This document shows positions 1 through 8,604 of a stretch of DNA of 64,000 nt, in pieces. Both the position numbers and the translations under genes were made by a program. The DNA is taken from NCBI RefSeq assembly GCF_000719555.1, contig NZ_JOGX01000053.1:11871-75870 (forward strand). Direction: 5' to 3'. The notes beneath the pieces are model-generated. The model made no database searches, was not told where the DNA came from, and saw only the letters and a list, made by a program, of their open reading frames with translations. Source of the stretch: Streptomyces sp. NRRL F-5727 (GTDB lineage Bacteria; Actinomycetota; Actinomycetes; Streptomycetales; Streptomycetaceae). The stretch's first letter is position 1. Every line of letters begins with the position of its first letter.

Positions 1-315
1 CTGCGAGAACACGGCGACCGGACGGCCGTCGACCGTGCCGTAACCCGTCACCACACCGTCGCCGTACGGCCGGTTCCTCTCCAGGCCGAAGTTGGTCGAC
101 CGGTGCCGGGCCAGCTCGTCCAGCTCCACGAAGGAGCCCTCGTCGAGCAGCAGGGCGATCCGCTCACGCGCGGTCAGCTTGCCCTTCGCGTGCTGCTTCT
201 CCACCGCGCGCTCCGAGCCGGCGTGCGTGGCCTCGCCGATGCGGCGCCTCAGATCCGCGATCTTGCCCGCGGTCGTGTGAATGTCGATCTCGTACTGCTC
301 TGCCGGCTCGGACAT
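1..315 (-). CDS. pccB: acyl-CoA (propionyl-CoA) carboxylase beta subunit, N-terminal part
   Basis: Only the first 105 residues are in the window; the gene runs off the left edge. The visible part is the start of a biotin-dependent carboxyltransferase beta subunit, with the family segment [18 protein letters not shown] and a [16 protein letters not shown] stretch leading into the crotonase-like fold. The enzyme carboxylates propionyl-CoA (or acetyl-CoA) to supply methylmalonyl-CoA. ATG at 313-315 is preceded by an AGGGAG ribosome site. The divergent neighbour is the biotin ligase that would charge the partner biotin subunit, which supports the call. Which acyl-CoA is preferred cannot be read from this fragment. 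Confidence 0.88.
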   Translation of the reverse strand, partial: MSEPAEQYEIDIHTTAGKIADLRRRIGEATHAGSERAVEKQHAKGKLTARERIALLLDEGSFVELDELARHRSTNFGLERNRPYGDGVVTGYGTVDGRPVAVFSQ

Positions 316-449
316 CGGGATGCGGCTCCCTGCCTGGTCACGGGGGGTTCGTTGACTGCGAATGGGCTACTGACGGCCTACTGGTCCGTAGCGTATCGGC
401 GCGGCTACGGCAGCGCAGTGCGGTCTATCCCACACCTAGTCTGGCTTGC

Positions 450-1301
450 ATGACGTCCTCCCACGCATCAGGCGGACCCTGGTCCGACCTCGACCGGCCC
501 CCGCTCAACGCCCGCGCCCTGCGCCAGGCACTGCTCGTCCCGGACGGCCTCTGGACCTCCCTCGACGTGGTCCCCACCACCGGCTCCACCAACTCGGACC
601 TCGCCGCCCGCGCCGACGCGCTGCCCGAGGGCGCCGTCCTCGTCGCCGAGGAGCAGACCTCCGGCCGCGGCCGCCTCGACCGCACCTGGAGCGCCCCCGC
701 CCGCTCCGGCCTCTTCCTCTCCGTCCTGCTCAAGCCGGACGTGCCCGCGCACCGGCTCGGCTGGCTGCCGCTGCTCACCGGCGTCGCCGCCGCCACCGGT
801 CTGGTGAAGGCCGCCGGAGCCGACGTCTCCCTCAAGTGGCCCAACGACCTCCTCGTCACCGTCGACGGCGAGGAGCGCAAGACCGGCGGCATCCTCGCCG
901 AGCGGGCCGGCGCGGACGGCGTCGTCGTCGGCCTCGGCCTCAACGTCTCGCTGCGGGCCGACGAACTGCCCGTCCCCACGGCCGGCTCCCTCCTTCTCGC
1001 CGACGCCGTCTCCACCGACCGCGACACCCTGCTCCGGGCCGTCCTGCGCTCCCTCGCCGACTGGTACGGCGCCTGGACACGGGCCGACGGCGACCCCGAG
1101 GCGTCCGGGATCCAGGCGGCGTACAAGGCGCACTGCTCCACCCTCGGCCGCCGGATCCGCGCCGACCTGCCGGGCGAGCGGATGCTGGAGGGCGAGGCGG
1201 TCGCCGTCGACGGCGACGGGCGTCTGGTGGTCGCCACGGAGGGCGGCGGGACCGAGGCGGTCGGCGCCGGCGACATCGTCCACCTGCGTGCGGAGGGCTG
1301 A
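450..1301 (+). CDS. birA: biotin--[acetyl-CoA-carboxylase] ligase
   Basis: Biotin protein ligase, 283 residues. It adenylates biotin and transfers it to the biotin carrier lysine of acyl-CoA carboxylases. The biotin-loop signature SGRGRLDRTW is at residues 71-80, KWPND at 129-133 and the KTGGI segment around 144-148, followed by the small C-terminal domain. There is no N-terminal winged helix, so it is a monofunctional ligase and not a repressor. No clear Shine-Dalgarno precedes ATG 450, but a -10-like TAGTCT lies at 437-442, so the message may be leaderless. It is divergent from pccB, whose partner complex needs biotinylation. Confidence 0.95.
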   Translation: MTSSHASGGPWSDLDRPPLNARALRQALLVPDGLWTSLDVVPTTGSTNSDLAARADALPEGAVLVAEEQTSGRGRLDRTWSAPARSGLFLSVLLKPDVPAHRLGWLPLLTGVAAATGLVKAAGADVSLKWPNDLLVTVDGEERKTGGILAERAGADGVVVGLGLNVSLRADELPVPTAGSLLLADAVSTDRDTLLRAVLRSLADWYGAWTRADGDPEASGIQAAYKAHCSTLGRRIRADLPGERMLEGEAVAVDGDGRLVVATEGGGTEAVGAGDIVHLRAEG

Positions 1302-1416
1302 TCCCCCGCCCGTTCCGGCGTGAGCCAGCCCACACCTGTCGTATCGTGGAGCGCGATCCAGGCGAACAGATCGGCAGGACAGTGGGCAGCGGCAGGGAAC
1401 GGGCAGGAGGCGGCCG

Positions 1417-2589
1417 GTGACCGTCGACGACGCGAACACGGGAGACGGCCGGTCCGAGCCCCCCGAGCCGTCCGGGACGGCCGCCGAGTCCTCGGCGTAC
1501 CCGACCCCGCACCACGCCGTCGACCACACGGCCGAGCCGCCCGACGACCCCCTCGCCATCCGCCTCGAACAGCTCATCCTCGGCGCCGACCGCCGCTACA
1601 CGCCCTTCCAGGCCGCCCGCACCGCCGGCGTCTCCATGGAGCTGGCCTCCCGCTTCTGGCGCGCCATGGGCTTCGCCGACATCGGCCAGGCCAAGGCGCT
1701 CACCGAGGCCGACGTGCTCGCGCTGCGGCGGCTCGCCGGTCTCGTCGAGGCGGGACTGCTCAGCGAGCCGATGGCGGTGCAGGTGGCCCGCTCCACCGGG
1801 CAGACCACCGCCCGGCTGGCCGAATGGCAGATCGACTCCTTCCTGGAAGGGCTCACCGAGCCGCCCGAGCCCGGCATGACCCGCGCCGAGGTGACGTACC
1901 CGCTGGTCGAGCTGCTCCTGCCGGAGCTGGAGGAGTTCCTGATCTACGTGTGGCGGCGGCAGCTCGCCGCCGCCACCGGCCGGGTCGCGCAGGCCGCCGA
2001 CGACGAGGAGATGGTCGACCGGCGGCTCGCCGTCGGCTTCGCCGACCTCGTCGGCTTCACCCGCCTCACCCGCCGCCTGGAGGAGGAGGAGCTCGGCGAG
2101 CTGGTCGAGGCGTTCGAGACCACCTGCGCCGACCTCGTCGCCGCGCACGGCGGCCGGCTCATCAAGACCCTCGGCGACGAGGTGCTGTACGCGGCGGACG
2201 ACGCCGGCATCGCCGCCGAGATCGCGCTCCGGCTGATCGAGACCCTCAGCCAGGACGAGACCATGCCCGCGCTGCGGGTCGGCATCGCCTTCGGCACCGT
2301 GACGACCCGGATGGGCGATGTCTTCGGCACCACCGTGAACCTGGCCAGCCGGCTCACCTCGATAGCGCCGAAGGACGCCGTCCTGGTCGACAGCGCCTTC
2401 GCCGAGGAGCTGACCCGCACCGGCGAGGTGCCCGTCTCCGAGGCCGAGGCGGCGGAGCAGGCCGCCCGCGCCGAGAAGGAGGGCCGGGCCTCGGAGACGT
2501 ACCGCTTCGCGCTCCAGCCGATGTGGCAGCGGTCCGTGCGCGGCCTCGGCGTCGTGGAGCCCTGGCTCCTGAACCGCCGCCCGACCTAA
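1417..2589 (+). CDS. cya: class III adenylate cyclase (Rv1264-like)
   Basis: Adenylate cyclase, 390 residues, making cAMP from ATP. Residues about 45-180 resemble the helical autoinhibitory pH-sensing domain of mycobacterial Rv1264; the C-terminal half is the cyclase homology domain. Visible catalytic residues are the metal-binding Asp210 (GFADLVGFTRL) and Asp254 (TLGDE), the adenine-selecting pair Lys250 and Asp301, and the transition-state residues Asn308 and Arg312 (TTVNLASRL). GTG 1417 follows AGGAGG at 1405-1410. No membrane segment is seen, so it is cytosolic. cAMP affects spore germination and development in Streptomyces, and the homologue at this place in S. coelicolor is the single cya gene (from memory). 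Confidence 0.93.
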   Translation: MTVDDANTGDGRSEPPEPSGTAAESSAYPTPHHAVDHTAEPPDDPLAIRLEQLILGADRRYTPFQAARTAGVSMELASRFWRAMGFADIGQAKALTEADVLALRRLAGLVEAGLLSEPMAVQVARSTGQTTARLAEWQIDSFLEGLTEPPEPGMTRAEVTYPLVELLLPELEEFLIYVWRRQLAAATGRVAQAADDEEMVDRRLAVGFADLVGFTRLTRRLEEEELGELVEAFETTCADLVAAHGGRLIKTLGDEVLYAADDAGIAAEIALRLIETLSQDETMPALRVGIAFGTVTTRMGDVFGTTVNLASRLTSIAPKDAVLVDSAFAEELTRTGEVPVSEAEAAEQAARAEKEGRASETYRFALQPMWQRSVRGLGVVEPWLLNRRPT

Positions 2590-2640
2590 GATCCCTCCCG
2601 GTGTACGTGTGAACCGTCGTTAACCGGGAGGGCGCAGGAG

Positions 2641-3429
2641 ATGTCCGAGCAGCGTTTTGGTGAGTTCGTGCTGGTCCGCAAGGAGGGGCACGTCGCCGAG
2701 TTCGTCCTCGACCGGCCCAAGGCGATGAACGCGGTCTCCTCCGAGATGGCCCGCTCCATCGGCGAGGCGTGCGCGGCGCTCGCCGCCGACCGGGACGTCC
2801 GGGTCACCGTGCTGACCTCCTCGAACGACCGGGCCTTCTGCGTCGGCGCCGACCTGAAGGAGCGCAACTCCTTCACCGACGCCGAGCTGGTCCGCCAGCG
2901 GCCCACCGCCCGCGGCGCCTACACCGGCGTCCTGGAGCTGCCCATGCCGACCGTCGCGGCCGTGCACGGCTTCGCCCTCGGCGGCGGCTACGAGCTGGCG
3001 CTCTCCTGCGACCTCATCGTCGCCGACGCCACCACCGTCGTCGGCCTCCCCGAGGTCTCCGTCGGCGTCATCCCGGGCGGCGGCGGTACGCAGCTGCTGC
3101 CCCGCCGGGTGGGCGCCGCGCGCGCCGCCGAGCTGGTCTTCACGGCGCGCCGGGTGGCGGCCGCCGAGGCCGCGGAGCTGGGCCTGGTGGACGTCGTGGC
3201 GGAGGACGCCCGGACGGCCGCCCTGGAGCTGGCGGGCCGGATCGCCGCGAACTCGCCGGTCGGACTGCGCGCCGCGAAGAAGGCGATGCGGCTGGGGCAG
3301 GGCCTGGACCTGCGGGCCGGACTGGAGGTCGAGGACGCGGCCTGGCGCTCGGTGGCCTTCTCCGGCGACCGGGCGGAGGGCGTGGCGGCGTTCAACGAGA
3401 AGCGGAAGCCGGAGTGGCCCGGCGAGTAA
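2641..3429 (+). CDS. enoyl-CoA hydratase/isomerase family protein
   Basis: Crotonase-family enzyme of 262 residues, acting on enoyl-CoA thioesters. Visible landmarks are the CoA-binding DRPKAMNAVSSEM segment near the N-terminus, the first oxyanion-hole segment CVGADLKER, and the second one HGFALGGGYELALSCD with the following LPEVSVGVIPGGGGTQLLPR. The glutamates at the usual hydratase positions appear present. The ATG at 2641 has GGGAGG at 2626-2631. It lies between cya and the GGDEF gene in the same direction; the physiological substrate cannot be assigned. Confidence 0.9.
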   Translation: MSEQRFGEFVLVRKEGHVAEFVLDRPKAMNAVSSEMARSIGEACAALAADRDVRVTVLTSSNDRAFCVGADLKERNSFTDAELVRQRPTARGAYTGVLELPMPTVAAVHGFALGGGYELALSCDLIVADATTVVGLPEVSVGVIPGGGGTQLLPRRVGAARAAELVFTARRVAAAEAAELGLVDVVAEDARTAALELAGRIAANSPVGLRAAKKAMRLGQGLDLRAGLEVEDAAWRSVAFSGDRAEGVAAFNEKRKPEWPGE

Positions 3430-3514
3430 CGCGATTGATCCAATTTCGTACCACTTGTCACTTTCTGTGACGTCTCAGTGGGGAAAACGGATCAAACCTC
3501 CCTAAGCTGGAGGA

Positions 3515-4648
3515 ATGGGTGAGGATGTGCGGCTGCGGGCCGTGGTGGCGCTGGCGCAGGGGATGGCGGCGGCGCACACCCCGCGCGAGTTCTGGCGGGC
3601 CGCGGCGCTCGGAGCGTCCGCCGGTCTGGACGGGAGCTTCGGCGCCCTCTCGATCTGGGAGCGGGACGCCGGGCGGCTGCGGGTGCTGGTGAACGCCGGG
3701 GACCGGGCCGTCGGCGAGGAGGAGTTCCCGGACGCGGAGACGTATCCGGTCCACCAGTTCCCCGAGATCACCGAGTTCCTGCACGAGCGGTGGGCGGTCG
3801 GCGCGGGCCCGCACGCCTGGGTCGAGACCGCCGACGCGTCCGTGCTGACCGGCCGGGTGGCCGGCCTCCGCCGCCGGGGGAGGTGCTGCTGCGTGGTCGC
3901 CCCGATCGTGCTGCACGGGCGGGCCTGGGGTGAGCTGTACGTGGCCCGGCCGGCGGGGGCGAAACCTTTCGCCGCGGCGGACGCCGACTTCGCGAACGTC
4001 CTCGCGGCGGTCGTCGCGGCGGGCATCGCCCAGGCCGAGCGCCTGGAGGAGGTCCGCAGACTCGCCTTCACCGACCCCCTCACCGGCCTCGCCAACCGGC
4101 GCGCGGTCGACGCCCGCCTCGACGAGGCCATCGAGCGCTACCGGTCCGACGGCTCGGTCGTCAGCCTCGTCGTCTGCGACCTCAACGGCCTCAAGCGCGT
4201 CAACGACACCCACGGCCACGCCGTCGGCGACCGCCTCCTGGAACGCTTCGGCTCCGTCCTCTCCCGCTGCGGGGCCCGCCTCCCCGGTGCCCTCGCCGCC
4301 CGCCTCGGCGGCGACGAGTTCTGCCTCCTTGCGGTCGGCCCGACCGCCGACGAGGTGGTCGCGGTGGCGGAGGAGCTGTGCGTCCGCGCCGCCGAGCTGG
4401 AACTCGGCGAGGGCGTCGCCATCGGCGTCGCCTCGACCGGCGACCCCATCGGCCCGCTCAAGTCCGCCCGCCGCCTCTTCCGCCTGGCCGACGCCGCCCA
4501 GTACCAGGCCAAGGCGGCCCGCTCCGCGAAACCGGTGGTGGCCGGCCGCGACGGCACCGTCATCCGCCTCGCCGACGCCCCGCCCGGCGGCCGCGACCGC
4601 CGCCGCTTCCGCGACGCCCCGACGGTGGAACTGCCTCCGGAGCCGTAA
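3515..4648 (+). CDS. GAF-GGDEF diguanylate cyclase
   Basis: Probable c-di-GMP synthase of 377 residues. Residues about 15-170 form a GAF sensor domain and about 180-350 the GGDEF domain, with an intact active-site GGDEF at 265-269 and the metal and substrate segment FTDPLTGLANRRAVDARL and VCDLNGLKRVNDTHGHAVGD. The inhibitory RxxD I-site expected five residues before GGDEF is absent (PGAL instead), so product inhibition at that site is unlikely. ATG 3515 directly follows GGAGGA (3509-3514), which is too close for a normal ribosome site; a leaderless start or GTG 3527 are alternatives. c-di-GMP controls the BldD developmental switch in Streptomyces. No EAL domain is seen. Confidence 0.88.
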   Translation: MGEDVRLRAVVALAQGMAAAHTPREFWRAAALGASAGLDGSFGALSIWERDAGRLRVLVNAGDRAVGEEEFPDAETYPVHQFPEITEFLHERWAVGAGPHAWVETADASVLTGRVAGLRRRGRCCCVVAPIVLHGRAWGELYVARPAGAKPFAAADADFANVLAAVVAAGIAQAERLEEVRRLAFTDPLTGLANRRAVDARLDEAIERYRSDGSVVSLVVCDLNGLKRVNDTHGHAVGDRLLERFGSVLSRCGARLPGALAARLGGDEFCLLAVGPTADEVVAVAEELCVRAAELELGEGVAIGVASTGDPIGPLKSARRLFRLADAAQYQAKAARSAKPVVAGRDGTVIRLADAPPGGRDRRRFRDAPTVELPPEP

Positions 4649-4721
4649 GGGGCCGCCCCGGTGAGGGACGGTGACGGATTGCCTAGTGACAGGTCGGTCT
4701 TCAATCCGTAGGGTGCTGAAT

Positions 4722-6269
4722 ATGGATATGCAGACAGTCGTTCTCGGCACGTCCGGCACGACCCCGCAGGACGTCATCGCCGTCGCCCGTCACGGCGCCC
4801 GTGTCGAGCTGTCGGAGGAGGCCGTCCAGGCGCTCGCCGCCGCCCGCGCCGTCGTCGACGCGCTCGCCGCCAAGCCCGAGCCCGTCTACGGCGTCTCCAC
4901 CGGGTTCGGCGCCCTCGCCACCCGGCACATCGACCACGAGCTGCGCACCCAGCTCCAGCGGAACATCGTCCGCTCGCACGCCGCCGGCATGGGCCCGCGC
5001 GTCGAGCGCGAGGTCGTCCGCGCCCTGATGTTCCTGCGGCTCAAGACCGTCGCCTCCGGCCACACCGGCGTCCGCCCCGAGGTCGCGCAGACCATGGCCG
5101 ACGTCCTCAACGCCGGCATCACCCCGGTCGTCCACGAGTACGGCTCCCTCGGCTGCTCCGGCGACCTCGCCCCGCTCTCCCACTGCGCCCTCGCGCTCAT
5201 GGGCGAGGGGGACGCGGAGGGCCCCGACGGCGTGGTCAAGCCCGCCGGCGAGCTGCTCGCCGCCGCCGGCATCGAGCCCGTCGTCCTCAGGGAGAAGGAG
5301 GGCCTGGCCCTCCTCAACGGCACCGACGGCATGCTCGGCATGCTGATCATGGCCCTCGCCGACCTCGACACCCTCTACAAGTCGGCCGACGTGACCGCCG
5401 CGCTCTCCCTCGAAGCCCTCCTCGGCACCGAGAAGGTCCTCGAACCCGAGCTGCACGCCATCCGCCCCCACCCCGGCCAGGCCGCCTCCGCCGCCAACAT
5501 GCTGGCCGTCCTCAAGGGCTCCGGCCTCACCGGCCACTTCCAGGCCGGCGAGGCCCCCCGCGTCCAGGACGCCTACTCGATCCGCTGCGCCCCGCAGGTC
5601 GCCGGCGCCGGCCGGGACACCATGGCCCACGCCCTGCTCGTCGCCGAGCGCGAACTCGCCGCCGCCGTCGACAACCCGGTCGTGCTGGGTAACGGCGAGG
5701 TCCGCTCCAACGGCAACTTCCACGGCGCCCCGGTCGCGTACGTCCTCGACTTCCTCGCCATCGCCGCCGCCGACCTCGGCTCCATCGCCGAGCGCCGCAC
5801 CGACCGGCTCCTGGACAAGAACCGCAGCCACGGCCTGCCGCCCTTCCTCGCCGACGACGCCGGCGTCGACTCGGGCCTCATGATCGCCCAGTACACCCAG
5901 GCCGCCCTGGTCAGCGAGATGAAGCGGCTCGCCGTCCCGGCCTCCGCGGACTCCATCCCGTCCTCGGCGATGCAGGAGGACCACGTCTCCATGGGCTGGT
6001 CCGCCGCCCGCAAGCTGCGCACCGCCGTCGGCAACCTCGCCCGGATCATCGCCGTCGAGCTGTACGCCGCCACCCGCGGCATCGAGCTGCGCGAGGGCCT
6101 GACCCCGGCGCCCGCCTCGCAGGCCGTCATCGACGCCCTGCGCGCGGCCGGCGTCGAGGGTCCGGGCCCGGACCGCTTCCTCGCGCCCGACCTGGCCGCC
6201 GCCGACGCCTTCGTACGGGAAGGGCGCCTGGTCGCCGCCGTCGAGCCGGTCACCGGCCCGCTGGCCTGA
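4722..6269 (+). CDS. hutH: histidine ammonia-lyase
   Basis: Histidase, 515 residues, converting L-histidine to urocanate and ammonia in histidine use. The MIO-forming triplet is Cys-Ser-Gly at 145-147 in GSLGCSGDLAPLSH, in place of the more common Ala-Ser-Gly. Other family segments include VYGVSTGFGALATRHI, RNIVRSHAAGMG and SMQEDHVSMG. I chose ATG 4722 (MDMQTVVLGTSG), which agrees with my memory of the S. griseus enzyme; an upstream in-frame GTG at 4671 would add 17 unlikely residues. No other hut genes are adjacent, as usual for Streptomyces. Confidence 0.95.
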   Translation: MDMQTVVLGTSGTTPQDVIAVARHGARVELSEEAVQALAAARAVVDALAAKPEPVYGVSTGFGALATRHIDHELRTQLQRNIVRSHAAGMGPRVEREVVRALMFLRLKTVASGHTGVRPEVAQTMADVLNAGITPVVHEYGSLGCSGDLAPLSHCALALMGEGDAEGPDGVVKPAGELLAAAGIEPVVLREKEGLALLNGTDGMLGMLIMALADLDTLYKSADVTAALSLEALLGTEKVLEPELHAIRPHPGQAASAANMLAVLKGSGLTGHFQAGEAPRVQDAYSIRCAPQVAGAGRDTMAHALLVAERELAAAVDNPVVLGNGEVRSNGNFHGAPVAYVLDFLAIAAADLGSIAERRTDRLLDKNRSHGLPPFLADDAGVDSGLMIAQYTQAALVSEMKRLAVPASADSIPSSAMQEDHVSMGWSAARKLRTAVGNLARIIAVELYAATRGIELREGLTPAPASQAVIDALRAAGVEGPGPDRFLAPDLAAADAFVREGRLVAAVEPVTGPLA

Positions 6270-6280
6270 GGCACGACGTA

Positions 6281-6318
6281 CGGCTGAGGGCCGCCCCCAC
6301 CGGGGCGGCCCTCAGCCG
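6281..6318. terminator. bidirectional terminator hutH / LAETG gene
   Basis: Perfect 17-bp inverted repeat (6281-6297 with 6302-6318) around a 4-base loop, just after hutH and before the end of the convergent LAETG gene. It has no long T run, as is usual in Streptomyces. Confidence 0.85.
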
Positions 6319-6331
6319 TTCACACGCTCTT

Positions 6332-6595
6332 CTACGACGCGCGCCCGTGCCGCCGCATCGCCAGCGCCACGAACCCGGCGCCCACCCCCAGGAACCCCGA
6401 CCCGCCCAGCACATAGGCGGTCGTGTCCGGCCCGCCGGTCTCGGCCAGCCGGCCGGTCGCGGGCACGGTGCTCCCGCTCCGTACCCCCGCCCCGGCCGCG
6501 CCGTCGGAGGCGTTCGCCGACGGGACGAACCAGAGGGCGCACAGCAGGGTCCCCGCGACGGTGGCGGTCAGCAGCGGGCGTCGGGCGGCGGGCAC
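6332..6595 (-). CDS. small surface protein with LAETG sortase signal
   Basis: Predicted secreted protein of 87 residues (94 if GTG 6616 is used). It has a signal peptide (two Arg, hydrophobic core, cleavage near ANA-SD), a short mature part of about 20 residues, then LAETG, a hydrophobic stretch of about 20 residues and the basic tail RRHGRAS. LAxTG is the motif of class E sortases, which anchor long chaplins in Streptomyces, so this protein should be wall-attached. GTG 6595 is preferred because GAGGGAG lies 12 bases upstream. Function is unknown; the exposed part is so small that a peptide or spacer role is possible. No sortase gene is in the window. Confidence 0.7.
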   Translation of the reverse strand: MPAARRPLLTATVAGTLLCALWFVPSANASDGAAGAGVRSGSTVPATGRLAETGGPDTTAYVLGGSGFLGVGAGFVALAMRRHGRAS

Positions 6596-6709
6596 GTCGA
6601 TCTCGATCTCCCTCACGGAAAGCCCCGCGGGACTCCGCGGTGCGCCGATGCTAGTGAACCCAGCGGGTCGCGGGAAAGCCGAGGCCGGGCAGACCCTACG
6701 CTCCCAGCC

Positions 6710-7069
6710 ATGAGCACCTCCGAGACCACCGGTACCGAGACCACCACCCGCCACGTCCGCCTGCGCGTCGACATCGTCCTGGAGATCGACGGGCCCGCCG
6801 AGCTGACCGCCGCCGCCGAGGGGCGGATCGACTCCGACGAGTTCATGCCGGCCGACGAGCGCGACCACGCCCGCGCCGCCGTCCGGGAGGACGCCTCCGA
6901 GGCCCTCGCCTACCTGGTGGAGCCCTTCGACCTCGTCCGCGACCTGCCCGGCGTCGAGCTCGTCCAGGCCGCCTGGAGCAGCGAGGAGATCGAGTACGAC
7001 CCCGACTCCATGGAGTGGGAGCTCGACGAGGAAGATGAGGCGGAGGAAGACGACGACGACCGGCTGTAA
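6710..7069 (+). CDS. hypothetical acidic protein
   Basis: Soluble protein of 119 residues with no signal or membrane segment and no domain I recognise. It is strongly acidic, ending in a run of Glu and Asp residues (DEEDEAEEDDDDRL). It has a probable beta-rich start (TTRHVRLRVDIVLEIDGPAEL). It is divergent from the LAETG gene and is followed by a strong terminator. The start at ATG 6710 is the only good one. Codon use is ordinary for the region. Confidence 0.75.
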   Translation: MSTSETTGTETTTRHVRLRVDIVLEIDGPAELTAAAEGRIDSDEFMPADERDHARAAVREDASEALAYLVEPFDLVRDLPGVELVQAAWSSEEIEYDPDSMEWELDEEDEAEEDDDDRL

Positions 7070-7098
7070 GGGGGAGGCGGTGGAGACCGCCTGTCCAC

Positions 7099-7125
7099 GG
7101 GCCCCGGGACGGCGTCCCGGGGCCC
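7099..7125 (+). terminator. terminator after acidic hypothetical gene
   Basis: 12-bp perfect stem (7099-7110 with 7114-7125), 3-base loop, followed by TTT. Confidence 0.85.
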
Positions 7126-7266
7126 TTTCGCGCCGGTGCGCGGGGGACCGGGAACCGGAAGGCTCCCCCGTGCGTGTCGATCAGTGGTGTTCCCCACAAA
7201 CCCCCCGGTACCGGAACCGGCGGGGTGCCATGGGTGTTCTGATGGATTGACAGGGAATCGGCGACG

Positions 7267-8535
7267 ATGGAGAAGCGTGTGATGACGGTCGGCAAGCGCA
7301 ACAGGAGCCTGGCCGCGGCGGCGGCGGTGCTGAGCGGCGTACTCGTGCTCTCGGCCTGCAACGACGACGACCCGGCCGGCGCGGCCGCCGGCTCGCCCAC
7401 CGCCACGTCACAGGCCCAGGTCGACGAGGCCGCCGAGCAGAAGACCTCCAAGGCGCAGATCACCATCTCGCCGGAGAACGGCGCGCAGAACGCCTCCATC
7501 AACAACGACGCCAAGGTCGCCGTCACCGAGGGCAAGCTCACCGAGGTCACCATGACCTCCGCCGAGGGCACCGAGGTCAAGGGCGAGATAGCGGCCGACG
7601 GCCTCTCCTGGAAGCCGTCCGGCCAGCTGGAGCGCGCCACCGTCTACAAGATCGCCGCCACCGCCGTCGACGCGAGCGGCCTGGAGGCGCACGAGAACTC
7701 CTCCTTCACCACCGTGTCGAAGGAGAACAGCTTCATCGGCAACTTCACCCCCGAGGACGGCTCGACCGTCGGCGTGGGCATGCCGGTCTCGATCAACTTC
7801 AACAAGGCGATCACCGACAAGAAGGCCGTCCAGAGCGGCATCACGGTCTCCTCCAGCTCCGGCCAGGAGGTCGTGGGCCACTGGTTCAACTCGACCCGCC
7901 TCGACTTCCGCCCGGACGACTACTGGAAGGCCGGCTCGAAGGTCACCCTCAAGCTCGACCTCGACGGCGTCGAGGGCGCCGACGGCGTCTACGGCGTCCA
8001 GCAGAAGACCGTCACCTTCACCGTCGGCCGCAGCCAGGTCTCCACGGTCGACGTCGAGAAGAAGACGATGACCGTCGTGCGCGACGGCAAGGTGCTCCGG
8101 ACCATCCCGATCTCCGCCGGCTCCCCGGAGAACACCACCTACAACGGCCAGATGGTGATCTCCGAGAAGTTCAAGGAGACCCGGATGAACGGCGCCACCG
8201 TCGGCTTCACCGACTCCGACGGCAAGGGCGAGTACGACATCAAGGACGTGCCGCACGCCATGCGCCTGTCCACCTCCGGCACATTCATCCACGGCAACTA
8301 CTGGGGCGCCCGCTCCATCTTCGGCTCCGTGAACACCAGCCACGGCTGCGTCGGCCTCGCCGACGTCAAGGGCGCCGGCGACCCCAACCAGATGGCCGCC
8401 TGGTTCTACGACCAGTCGATCACCGGCGACGTCGTCATCGTCAAGAACTCCAAGGACAAGACGATCGCCCCCGACAACGGCCTCAACGGCTGGAACATGA
8501 ACTGGTCGGCCTGGAAGGCCGGCTCGGCGGTCTGA
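7267..8535 (+). CDS. lipoprotein L,D-transpeptidase (Ig-like + YkuD)
   Basis: Predicted lipoprotein of 422 residues that cross-links or anchors to peptidoglycan through 3-3 bonds. A signal peptide ends in the lipobox LSAC. Two Ig-like L,D-transpeptidase domains (about 60-250) are followed by the YkuD catalytic domain, with the conserved HGNYW and SHGCVGL segments; the nucleophile is Cys361. This is the architecture of mycobacterial LdtMt2. ATG 7267 is given; GTG 7279 or ATG 7282, with GGAG just upstream, would also leave a complete signal peptide. It stands alone between terminators, so it probably has its own promoter in 7126-7266. Confidence 0.92.
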   Translation: MEKRVMTVGKRNRSLAAAAAVLSGVLVLSACNDDDPAGAAAGSPTATSQAQVDEAAEQKTSKAQITISPENGAQNASINNDAKVAVTEGKLTEVTMTSAEGTEVKGEIAADGLSWKPSGQLERATVYKIAATAVDASGLEAHENSSFTTVSKENSFIGNFTPEDGSTVGVGMPVSINFNKAITDKKAVQSGITVSSSSGQEVVGHWFNSTRLDFRPDDYWKAGSKVTLKLDLDGVEGADGVYGVQQKTVTFTVGRSQVSTVDVEKKTMTVVRDGKVLRTIPISAGSPENTTYNGQMVISEKFKETRMNGATVGFTDSDGKGEYDIKDVPHAMRLSTSGTFIHGNYWGARSIFGSVNTSHGCVGLADVKGAGDPNQMAAWFYDQSITGDVVIVKNSKDKTIAPDNGLNGWNMNWSAWKAGSAV

Positions 8536-8556
8536 CCGCCGCCCCCGACGCACGAG

Positions 8557-8585
8557 AAGGCCCCCTCCGCTCCGGAGGGGGCCTT
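8557..8585. terminator. bidirectional terminator
   Basis: 13-bp perfect inverted repeat (8557-8569 with 8573-8585) between the convergent L,D-transpeptidase and secreted-protein genes; T residues follow on the plus strand. Confidence 0.85.
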
Positions 8586-8604
8586 CGCCGTTCTCACCCC
8601 GTGC

